Part shown: piece after piece, positions 1 to 5,025 of the stretch | How the letters are laid out: each line of letters opens with the position of its first letter | Position numbering within the stretch: the stretch's first letter is position 1 | Source: Pseudomonadota bacterium | GTDB lineage: Bacteria > Pseudomonadota > Alphaproteobacteria > UBA8366 > GCA-2717185 | Direction: 5' to 3' | DNA: 5,025 nt | NCBI GenBank assembly: GCA_027619655.1 | Contig: JAQCHR010000313.1 | Location: forward strand, 1-5,025 | Position numbers and translations under genes: made by a program | The notes under the pieces: model-generated | Databases searched by the model: none | The model's input: only the letters and a program-made list of their open reading frames with translations | What the model was told of the DNA's origin: nothing

Positions 1-48
1 CACCCTCTGGGTTCCGCATCCGAGCCGCCTTCTATCCGTTCTAACCTG

Positions 49-64
49 CTGATTTATATATCAG
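49..64. repeat. AT-rich inverted repeat, possible operator
   Basis: The sequence CTGATTTATATATCAG has 5-base arms CTGAT and ATCAG around TTATAT, and the inner bases also pair except for one mismatch. It stands out as an AT-rich island in GC-rich surroundings, about 120 bases before the TRAP permease genes. Such a site could bind a dimeric regulator or mark the end of an upstream gene's transcript. There is no T-run after it, so a rho-independent terminator is not supported. Its function is a guess. Confidence 0.3.
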
Positions 65-68
65 AAAC

Positions 69-83
69 ATGCGAAAACCGCAT
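69..83. repeat. Short inverted repeat ATGCG-N5-CGCAT
   Basis: Perfect 5-base arms (ATGCG at 69-73 and CGCAT at 79-83) flank AAAAC. It follows the 49-64 repeat by only four bases, so the two may form one regulatory patch upstream of the TRAP genes. A five-base arm can occur by chance, and no known operator consensus is recognised. Confidence 0.25.
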
Positions 84-131
84 CAAATGCTTCGGTCACT
101 TGGGAAATGCGGGCTAAAATGAATACCGTAT

Positions 132-158
132 CGCCGTCGTGGCCGCGCCACGGCGGCG
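132..158 (+). promoter_or_regulatory. Strong GC-rich hairpin in the leader of the TRAP permease genes
   Basis: Positions 132-143 pair with 147-158 over 12 base pairs, with only one G-U wobble (T137 with G153), around a three-base loop CGC. The stem ends 22 bases before the start codon at 181 and just before the purine-rich ribosome-binding stretch. No T-run follows on either strand, so it is not a standard rho-independent terminator. In TRAP and other binding-protein-dependent transport operons, a stem-loop between the binding-protein gene and the permease genes can lower expression of the membrane subunits. That role here is inference and requires a dctP-type gene just upstream of the window. 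Confidence 0.5.
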
Positions 159-180
159 GTCGGTAGCAGGATAAATCCAC

Positions 181-780
181 ATGGATCGTCTTCTGGAGCT
201 CGCGCACCGCCTGGCGCGCTACGGCGCCTGGGCTGCGGGCGCGCTCATCATCGGCGCTGCCGTGCTGATCGGCATCGATATCGGCATGCGCAAACTCTTC
301 AATGAATCCATCGGCGGCGCCAGCGAACTGTCCGGCTATGTGCTGGCGATCAGCGCTTCCTGGGGGTTCGCCCTGACCATGCTGGACCGTGCGCATATCC
401 GCATCGACTCGCTGTATGTGGTTTTGCCGGTCCGGGTCCGGGCGCTGCTCGACATCCTCGGCCTGATCGTCATGCTGGGTTTCGTCGGGTACCTCACCTG
501 GCAATGCAATCATGTCTTCATGCAGACCTGGCAGCTTGGCTCCCGGGCGCTGACGCCGATTGCGACGCCGCTGGTCTATCCGCAATTCCTCTGGGTCGCC
601 GGCATGGTCTATTTCCTGATCGTCATCGCGCTGCTGCTGGTTCGCGCGCTGATGGCCCTCGTCACCGGCGATTTCGATACGATCCAGCGGATCGCGGGCT
701 CCCGCTCCAGCATGGAGGAGGTACAGGAGGAACTCGAAAGCATCGGCGCGCGCACGCAGACGACGGGCGGTGCCCGATGA
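181..780 (+). CDS. TRAP transporter small permease (DctQ family)
   Basis: This is the small integral-membrane subunit of a tripartite ATP-independent periplasmic (TRAP) transporter, which uses an ion gradient to import substrates, usually carboxylates, delivered by a periplasmic binding protein. The 199-residue protein shows four hydrophobic segments, at roughly residues 15-35, 50-68, 88-107 and 132-157. It also carries family-typical elements: an arginine-lysine-rich turn after helix 1 (MRKLF, 36-40), a G-A-S-E-L element at 46-50, DRAHIRID at 69-76, and PQFLW at 134-138. A hydrophilic acidic tail (about 160-199, with SMEEVQEELESI) extends past the last helix and presumably lies in the cytoplasm. 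The start is fixed by an in-frame TAA at 172-174, only nine bases upstream; AGGA at 168-171 is a plausible ribosome-binding site. The gene overlaps the large-permease start by four bases. The substrate cannot be read from this subunit. Confidence 0.93.
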   Translation: MDRLLELAHRLARYGAWAAGALIIGAAVLIGIDIGMRKLFNESIGGASELSGYVLAISASWGFALTMLDRAHIRIDSLYVVLPVRVRALLDILGLIVMLGFVGYLTWQCNHVFMQTWQLGSRALTPIATPLVYPQFLWVAGMVYFLIVIALLLVRALMALVTGDFDTIQRIAGSRSSMEEVQEELESIGARTQTTGGAR

Positions 781-2063
781 TCTGGGTCGCCATCGCCCTG
801 CTGATCGGCCTGCTGGCCATCAGCATTCCCATTGCCGCCGCCATGGCGCTGCTGGGCATGTCGCTCGACTATTTCTATTCCTTCCTGCCGCTGCGGCTGG
901 CGCTGGGCGAAATGAGCTGGGGGGTTTCCACCGATTTCATCCTGTTCGCGATTCCGCTTTTCGTGCTGCTCGGCGAAATCCTGCTGCGCTCCGGCATTGC
1001 CGAACGCATGTATGCGGCGATGAGCCAGTGGCTTTCCTGGCTGCCCGGCGGGCTGATGCATTCCAATATCGGCACCTGCACCCTGTTCGCCGCCGTCTCG
1101 GGATCCAGCGTCGCCACCGCCGCGACCATCGGCACCGTCGCCGTGAACGAGATCGACCGGCATGGCTATAACGAGCGGCTGTTCCTCGGCACCATCGCCG
1201 CCGGCGGCACGCTGGGCATCCTGATCCCGCCCTCCATCGTCATGATCGTCTATGGCGCTCTGACCGAAACCTCGATCCCGCAGCTCTACCTCGCCGGCAT
1301 CATCCCCGGCCTCGTGCTGGCGCTGCTGTTCATGGCCACGGTGATCATCGCCTGCCTGATCCGTCCGAAATGGGGCGGCGACAAGATAGCGCTGAGCACC
1401 GCCGAGCGCTGGCGCACCCTGCCCGACCTGATTCCGCCGTTGATCATCTTCACCGTCGTCATCGGCTCGATCTATACCGGCCTCGCCACGCCGACGGAGT
1501 CGGCCGCCCTCGGCGTATTGATGGCGATCGTGCTGACCGCCTTCCAGCGCAGCCTGAACTGGAAGATGCTCACCGACTCGATCGAAGGGACGATCCGGAC
1601 CAGTTCGATGATCATGCTGATCCTGCTTGGCGCGACATTTCTAAGCTTCGTCCTCACCTCGATCGGGATCGGCCGGCAGGTCACCGGGCTGATCACCGAA
1701 TCCGGCCTGTCGCCCATGCAGACGATGTGGATGGTGATCGGGCTCTACCTGATCCTCGGCATGTTCATGGAATCGCTGTCGATGATGATCGCCACCGTGC
1801 CGATCATCACCCCGGTGGTCGTCGGCATGGGGTTCGATCCGGTCTGGTTCGGCGTGCTGATGATGCTGCTGCTCGAAACCGCGCTGATCACGCCGCCGGT
1901 CGGCGTCAACCTGTTCATCGTGCAGGGGGTGCGGTCACGCGGCCAGATCCGCGACGTGATGATCGGCTCCCTGCCCTTCGTCGTCACATTGCTGGCGATG
2001 ATCGTGCTGCTGGTCGTGTTCCCGGACCTCGCGCTATGGCTCCCGCATCTCCTCGCAAACTAG
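777..2063 (+). CDS. TRAP transporter large permease (DctM family)
   Basis: This is the large, transport-catalysing membrane subunit of the TRAP system. It is 428 residues long, the usual DctM length, and almost wholly hydrophobic with many predicted helices. Recognisable conserved stretches are GGLMHSNIG and the serine-rich loop AAVSGSSVATAATIG (91-119), GILIPPSIVMIVYG (147-160), GLATPTESAALG (235-246), and ITPPVGVNLFI (371-381) near the C-terminus. The start chosen is the ATG at 777, which overlaps the small-permease stop in ATGA. The frame stays open further upstream to 504, but that part is a shadow of the dctQ-type gene and has no membrane-protein character. The overlap implies translational coupling and a fixed ratio of the two membrane subunits. 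The stop TAG at 2061-2063 overlaps the stop of the convergent exporter gene. The binding protein is missing from the window, so substrate is unknown; dicarboxylates and other organic or amino acids are typical of the family. Confidence 0.95.
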   Translation: MIWVAIALLIGLLAISIPIAAAMALLGMSLDYFYSFLPLRLALGEMSWGVSTDFILFAIPLFVLLGEILLRSGIAERMYAAMSQWLSWLPGGLMHSNIGTCTLFAAVSGSSVATAATIGTVAVNEIDRHGYNERLFLGTIAAGGTLGILIPPSIVMIVYGALTETSIPQLYLAGIIPGLVLALLFMATVIIACLIRPKWGGDKIALSTAERWRTLPDLIPPLIIFTVVIGSIYTGLATPTESAALGVLMAIVLTAFQRSLNWKMLTDSIEGTIRTSSMIMLILLGATFLSFVLTSIGIGRQVTGLITESGLSPMQTMWMVIGLYLILGMFMESLSMMIATVPIITPVVVGMGFDPVWFGVLMMLLLETALITPPVGVNLFIVQGVRSRGQIRDVMIGSLPFVVTLLAMIVLLVVFPDLALWLPHLLAN

Positions 2064-2644
2064 TTCCGCAGCAGCAGGTAGACCGCGACGCCGAGCAGCG
2101 AGGCGCTGAACACGAGGCTCTGGATCCGGAAGGCCAGCGGCGAGCGCATCAGCGGCCGCAGCCCCGCGCCCGCGACCAGCCATACCCCCTGCGACAGCGC
2201 CACCAGCGCGATCAGCGCGGTCACGACGATCCAGTTCCCCGCCGCGCCGGGCAGCAGGAACTGGCTGAACACCGCCGACACGACCACATAGTATTTGGCG
2301 TTGAGGACCGAGAGCAGCAGCCCGTCGCGCAGCCCGTACAGCCGTACCACCGTGCCCTCCACGGGCGGGGCGCTGCGGTAGATCCGCACCGCCAGATAGA
2401 CGATATAGGCAATGCCCAGATAGCGAACCGTGTCATAGGCGACCGGGCTGGCGAGGAAGAGCTCGTTCAGCCCCAGCGCGGCGGCCAGCGCGATGACGGC
2501 GCAGGACGCCATCATGCCGGCGTAGAACGGCATGCCGGCCAGGACCCCGCTGCGCATGCCCAGCCCGGCCAGCGCGATGGTCGCCGGGCCGGGGCTCATG
2601 GTCAGCGGCAGCACCATGCCGAGAAAGGCGATGACGGTTTCCAT
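2060..2644 (-). CDS. LysE/RhtB-family amino-acid exporter
   Basis: This is a small inner-membrane efflux protein of the LysE/RhtB superfamily, whose members export amino acids or their analogues. The 194 residues are the normal length and form about six hydrophobic segments. The N-terminus has the family hallmark: a first helix running into SPGP (17-20), followed by ATIALAGLGMRSGVLAG. The middle region (RDGLLLSVLNAKYYVVVSAVFSQF, split around residues 106-129) matches the second conserved block, but the usual asparagine-proline-lysine reads asparagine-alanine-lysine (115-117). The start at 2644 gives a full first helix; the open frame further upstream to 3154 lies inside the aminotransferase gene and is a shadow. 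The gap to the aminotransferase stop is 17 bases. It has no clear ribosome-binding site and holds the self-complementary CGCCCGGGCG (2648-2657), so translation probably depends on coupling to the upstream gene. Co-transcription suggests it exports a substrate or product of the aminotransferase. Exact substrate unknown. Confidence 0.9.
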   Translation of the reverse strand: METVIAFLGMVLPLTMSPGPATIALAGLGMRSGVLAGMPFYAGMMASCAVIALAAALGLNELFLASPVAYDTVRYLGIAYIVYLAVRIYRSAPPVEGTVVRLYGLRDGLLLSVLNAKYYVVVSAVFSQFLLPGAAGNWIVVTALIALVALSQGVWLVAGAGLRPLMRSPLAFRIQSLVFSASLLGVAVYLLLRN

Positions 2645-2661
2645 GGTCGCCCGGGCGGGGG

Positions 2662-3900
2662 TCAGGAATAGTTGCGGATCAGCTCGGCCAGCCGGGCCAT
2701 CCCCGTGTCGATCTTTTCCGGGCTGGCGAGCGAGAAGCTGAGCCGGATCGTGTTGGCGCCGGTGCCGTCGGCGAAGAACGCCCGGCCCGGCACGAAGGCG
2801 ATCCGTTCCTTCGCGATTGCCGCCTTCAGCAGCGCCGCGCCGTCGCAGGACCCCGGCAGGGTCAGCCACAGGAAGATACCGCCTTCCGGATTGGTCCAGG
2901 TCACGCCCTCGGGCATATGGCGTTGCAGCGCCGCGCGCATCCGGTCGCGCCGTTCGCGGTAGCAGGTAATCGACGCCGCCACCTGCCGGTCGAATACGGA
3001 TTCCGCAAGCTGGTGCATCACCACCTGGTTGAGCAGCGGGCTGTTCAGGTCGGAGGCCTGCTTGATCAGCACCAGCCGTTTCACGATGGGCCGCGCCGCG
3101 CAGATCCAGCCGACCCGCAGCCCCGGCGTCAGGGTCTTGGAAAACGTCCCGCAATAGATCGTGCGCGCGCCGTCCACATGGCCAGTGCGGGCCGCATCCA
3201 GCGCGATCACCGGCGGCACCGGCGTGCCGTCATAGCGCAGCGCCGCATAGGCGCCGTCCTCGATCACCGGGATGTCCAACTCGCCCGCGAGGTCGAGCAG
3301 CGACAGCCGCTCGGCCTCGGACAGCGTACGCCCGGTCGGGTTGGCGAAATCCGGCACCACATAGGCGAACTTCACACGTCCGCCTTCGGTCGCTTCCGCC
3401 GCGGCCTCGGCATAGGATTCCGGCGTGCGGTTGGTCTTGCCGAACTCGATCCGGTCGTAGCGCGGCTCATAGGCGTTGAAGGCCTGCAGCGCGCCCAGAT
3501 ATGTGGGCCAGTCGACCAGCGCCGTATCGCCCGGCGACAGCAGCAGCCGGGCGAGGAAGTCCAGCGCCTGCTGCGAGCCCGAGGTGATGACGATATTGTC
3601 GGGATCGCAGGTCGCGCCCATCCGGGTCATGAAGGCGGATATCCACTGGCGCAGCGGCAGGTAGCCCTCGCTGGTGGAATATTGCAGCGCCCCGTTGGCG
3701 CGCACCGGGTCGGCCATGATGGTCTGGTAGGCATTGCCCGCCTCCGCGCGCGGGAACAGCGCCGGGTCGGGAATGCCGCCAGCGAAGGAAATGATATCCG
3801 GCTGGTCCAGCAGCTTCAGCAGCTCGCGGATCTCCGACCCGCTCATGCGTGCCGCCCGGCGCGCATAGGCCGGCTCCCACGCCAACGCATTCTCCCCCAT
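2662..3900 (-). CDS. PLP-dependent aminotransferase (class I/II, MocR/LysN-like, stand-alone)
   Basis: This is a cytoplasmic fold-type I pyridoxal-phosphate enzyme that transfers amino groups between an amino acid and a 2-oxo acid. At 412 residues it is full length. The order of motifs is typical of the 2-aminoadipate/aromatic/branched-chain aminotransferase group related to MocR regulators: SFAGGIPDPALFP (38-50), EGYLPLRQWI (78-87), ITSGSQQALDF (105-115; cofactor phosphate binding), DFANPTG (184-190), IEDGAY (213-218; Asp215 contacts the pyridine nitrogen), GTFSKTLTPGLRVGW (251-265; Lys255 is the expected Schiff-base lysine), and NTIRLSFS (383-390; Arg386 for the substrate carboxylate). It lacks the N-terminal GntR DNA-binding domain of true MocR proteins, so it is an enzyme rather than a regulator. 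The ATG at 3900 is supported by GGAGGA four bases upstream. It lies 17 bases before the exporter gene in the same direction and has its own likely promoter in the gap upstream. The specific amino-acid substrate is not deducible. Confidence 0.93.
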   Translation of the reverse strand: MGENALAWEPAYARRAARMSGSEIRELLKLLDQPDIISFAGGIPDPALFPRAEAGNAYQTIMADPVRANGALQYSTSEGYLPLRQWISAFMTRMGATCDPDNIVITSGSQQALDFLARLLLSPGDTALVDWPTYLGALQAFNAYEPRYDRIEFGKTNRTPESYAEAAAEATEGGRVKFAYVVPDFANPTGRTLSEAERLSLLDLAGELDIPVIEDGAYAALRYDGTPVPPVIALDAARTGHVDGARTIYCGTFSKTLTPGLRVGWICAARPIVKRLVLIKQASDLNSPLLNQVVMHQLAESVFDRQVAASITCYRERRDRMRAALQRHMPEGVTWTNPEGGIFLWLTLPGSCDGAALLKAAIAKERIAFVPGRAFFADGTGANTIRLSFSLASPEKIDTGMARLAELIRNYS

Positions 3901-3904
3901 GACT

Positions 3905-3910
3905 TCCTCC
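3905..3910 (-). promoter_or_regulatory. Ribosome-binding site of the aminotransferase gene
   Basis: On the - strand GGAGGA lies four bases before the ATG at 3898-3900. It is the strongest Shine-Dalgarno match among the four starts visible in the window and supports this start over the internal Met19. Confidence 0.75.
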
Positions 3911-3934
3911 GACGTCTCGACAGATCAGGCGGCT

Positions 3935-3964
3935 TTTATGTCAATGATGCTGACATATTGTCAA
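3935..3964 (-). promoter_or_regulatory. Probable sigma-70-type promoter for the aminotransferase-exporter operon
   Basis: On the - strand a perfect TTGACA (3964-3959) is followed after 18 bases by CATAAA (3940-3935), which matches four of six positions of the -10 consensus. A spacing of 17 would give ACATAA instead. The start of transcription would be near 3928, leaving a leader of about 28 bases with the ribosome-binding site. The stretch is much more AT-rich than the genes around it. A second TTGACA occurs at 3944-3939 but has no good -10 partner. Inferred from consensus only. Confidence 0.55.
3939..3963. promoter_or_regulatory. Three alternating TGTCA/TGACA half-sites overlapping the promoter
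   Basis: On the + strand the half-sites are TGTCA at 3939-3943, TGACA at 3951-3955 and TGTCA at 3959-3963. The last two form a perfect 13-base palindrome with a three-base centre (TGACA-TAT-TGTCA); the first two form an inverted pair with a seven-base centre. The outer two sit 20 bases apart in the same orientation, about two helical turns. They cover the promoter from the -35 to the edge of the -10, where a bound repressor would block RNA polymerase. The regulator is not in the window and no family-specific consensus is claimed. Part of the pattern is built into the -35 itself. Confidence 0.4.
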
Positions 3965-3990
3965 GATACTTATCCAGAAGGCGCCATTTT

Positions 3991-4005
3991 TGTAATTATA
4001 TTACA
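3991..4005. promoter_or_regulatory. Perfect AT-rich palindrome TGTAAT-TAT-ATTACA
   Basis: Six-base arms pair perfectly around TAT, 11 bases beyond the dioxygenase stop codon. The centre (3998) lies about 70 bases upstream of the predicted aminotransferase transcription start, a position typical for activator binding. Arms this AT-rich followed by A rather than T on the - strand do not make a rho-independent terminator for the dioxygenase gene. A regulator site is the better reading, but the binding protein is unknown. Confidence 0.4.
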
Positions 4006-4016
4006 CCAGTATCGTA

Positions 4017-5025
4017 TCAGCCGGCGCCGGTGATAGCAGCGGGCGAGCGGTAGCCGCCGGTGACATTCGCCGCAATCCAGGCCGGATCGTCGCGGCGCGG
4101 CAGGGTCAGGGCGGGTTCGCCCTTGCAGCTCAGCCGGTACAGCAGCCGCGCATCCGCCTTCCGGCCGACCGCGGTGCGGATCGGCGGCGAGCTGTGCAGG
4201 GTCATGAAGTTGTTCCAGATGGTGACGTCGCCCGGCTGGTGCAGCCGGTCGTAGCGGAATTGCGGCTGCAGCACGTGTTTTTCCAGCCGGTCGAGAAAGG
4301 CCCGGGACTCGTCCGGCGTCATGCCGTCCACCTCGATCGGCGGGCGGACGCCGGGGCGCGAGGCCCAGACCGGGCTGTGCAGCGCCCTGATGCCCGAGCG
4401 CGGGTCGGTCCGCACCAGCGGCGCCAGGAAGCCTTCATCGCCCGCGTTCAGCCGCCGGCGGACCTGCAGCCCCGCCAGCCGCGCCTGTTCGTCCGGCGGC
4501 AGCGCCGCGAAGGCGGCGGCGGTATCCGCGAAGGCGGTCTCGCCGTCCAGCGGCTGGTTCCGGCGCAGCGCCATCAGTTCGTCATCGGTGTCGGCGAAAT
4601 AGGGTTCCGGCCCGGAGACAACGGGCTTCTCGACCCAGTGCCCGCCCGGCGCGTCGCGCGCCACGGGCACGTGATGGACCAGGAACATCGACACATAGAG
4701 GGGCAGTGGCTCGTACTCGATATCGGTATGCCAGCTGCCGCCGTTCTTGAGCCGGGTCCGGTCGCGGTCGTTCGCGCCCAGCAGGTTGGTCGCCACCAGC
4801 ACGGCGGGCGATTCATGCGGCAGGCAGGCGACCTGGCCGGGCAGGGTCGAATCCGCCGCGGCGGCCTTGCGGTCGGCAAAGGGCCGGATCTCGATGGCCC
4901 CGTCGCTCGCCCCGTCCTCCTGCGCCGGCTTGCCGCCGCGCAGCAGGTTGGACGGATGTGCCCGCGCGTGTATCCCATTGACGCGGCCGGTAGCCGTTGC
5001 GCTGGTTCGCCCGGTCTGGATTGCG
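4017..5025 (-). CDS. TauD/TfdA-family Fe(II)/2-oxoglutarate dioxygenase, 5' end beyond the window
   Basis: Members of this family use Fe(II), O2 and 2-oxoglutarate to hydroxylate small molecules, often releasing sulfite, an amine or an acid group. The frame is open to the window edge, giving 335 visible C-terminal residues; the true start lies beyond 5025. The GTG at 4800-4802 is in-frame but is an internal valine, because the 74 codons upstream continue a plausible sequence (for example LPGQVACLPHESPAVLVATNLLG, split around it). Key residues, numbered in the visible fragment: WHTD with His99 and Asp101 (iron; codons at 4728-4730 and 4722-4724), Thr163 in GETAFADT (2-oxoglutarate), His277 in TLHSSPP (iron; 4194-4196), and Arg293/Arg297 in RLLYR. 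All catalytic positions are present, so the enzyme should be active. Compared with Escherichia coli TauD, about 37 extra residues separate the HxD motif from the threonine. The substrate is unknown; taurine is not implied. No terminator is visible between it and the aminotransferase gene 116 bases downstream. Confidence 0.92.
   Translation of the reverse strand, partial: AIQTGRTSATATGRVNGIHARAHPSNLLRGGKPAQEDGASDGAIEIRPFADRKAAAADSTLPGQVACLPHESPAVLVATNLLGANDRDRTRLKNGGSWHTDIEYEPLPLYVSMFLVHHVPVARDAPGGHWVEKPVVSGPEPYFADTDDELMALRRNQPLDGETAFADTAAAFAALPPDEQARLAGLQVRRRLNAGDEGFLAPLVRTDPRSGIRALHSPVWASRPGVRPPIEVDGMTPDESRAFLDRLEKHVLQPQFRYDRLHQPGDVTIWNNFMTLHSSPPIRTAVGRKADARLLYRLSCKGEPALTLPRRDDPAWIAANVTGGYRSPAAITGAG

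Noticed and set aside
1..44. C-terminal end of an upstream gene, such as the binding protein, in the frame ending with TAA at 42-44
   Set aside because: Only about 13 codons are visible and nothing in them is recognisable. The other frames also stay open for some distance, so no call can be supported.
132..158. Rho-independent terminator
   Set aside because: The stem is strong but no T-run follows on either strand, and it sits immediately before a start codon.
504..776. Extended N-terminus for the large permease
   Set aside because: The added 91 residues come from the dctQ-type gene in another frame and are hydrophilic. The ATG in the ATGA overlap gives the normal family length.
1370..2671. 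Long + strand open frame (433 residues) running through the large permease and across the exporter gene
   Set aside because: It is out of frame with the permease and antisense to the exporter. Its translation is rich in Arg, Asp, His and Pro, the usual signature of a shadow frame in GC-rich DNA, with no domain recognisable.
2645..3154. Extended N-terminus for the LysE-type exporter
   Set aside because: This stretch is a shadow frame of the aminotransferase gene. The SPGP hallmark belongs near residue 17-20, which fits the start at 2644.
2662..3900. MocR-type transcription regulator
   Set aside because: The aminotransferase domain matches, but there is no N-terminal GntR winged-helix domain; the protein begins directly at the aminotransferase fold, and a strong ribosome-binding site supports this start.
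2917..4053. + strand open frame (378 residues) opposite the aminotransferase
   Set aside because: It lies antisense to a clear aminotransferase with all catalytic motifs, has Arg/Gln/His-rich shadow composition, and crosses the regulatory gap.
4017..4802. Dioxygenase starting at the GTG at 4800-4802 as a complete 261-residue protein
   Set aside because: The frame stays open for 74 more codons to the window edge and reads as a plausible continuation, while TauD-type proteins need N-terminal core before the HxD motif. The gene is truncated by the window, not short.

Overview
The window is GC-rich, with tight gene packing, ATGA start/stop overlaps and gene families (a TRAP transporter, a stand-alone MocR-type aminotransferase, a LysE/RhtB exporter and a TauD-type dioxygenase). 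Together these suggest a chromosomal region of an alphaproteobacterium, perhaps of the Rhodospirillales/Rhizobiales type. The taxonomic call is inference from gene content and composition; no rRNA or other marker gene is present.

Layout. Positions 1-180 hold no recognisable gene. They contain two short inverted repeats and a strong GC-rich hairpin just upstream of the first gene. Positions 181-2063 (+ strand) encode the two membrane subunits of a TRAP transporter: the small DctQ-type permease and the large DctM-type permease, joined by an ATGA overlap. The periplasmic binding protein (DctP) that such a transporter needs is not in the window; it would be expected just left of position 1 or elsewhere. 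From 2060 rightwards everything is on the - strand. Read in the direction of transcription (right to left), the order is a TauD/TfdA-type Fe(II)/2-oxoglutarate dioxygenase (5' end cut off by the window edge), a 116-base AT-rich gap with a promoter and operator-like palindromes, a PLP-dependent aminotransferase, and a LysE-family amino-acid exporter. The exporter and the DctM gene converge so tightly that their stop codons share the palindrome CTAG.

How the genes may work together (inference). The TRAP transporter would import an organic acid or related anion using a sodium gradient. The dioxygenase could hydroxylate or cleave a small molecule, the aminotransferase exchanges an amino group between an amino acid and a keto acid, and the LysE-type protein could export a resulting amino acid. 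The aminotransferase and exporter are very probably one operon. Whether the dioxygenase and the convergent TRAP genes belong to the same pathway cannot be decided from the sequence. No mobile element, CRISPR array, tRNA or rRNA was seen. The families are all familiar ones; the least ordinary points are the regulatory gap at 3901-4016, the hairpin at 132-158, and a roughly 35-residue insertion in the dioxygenase.
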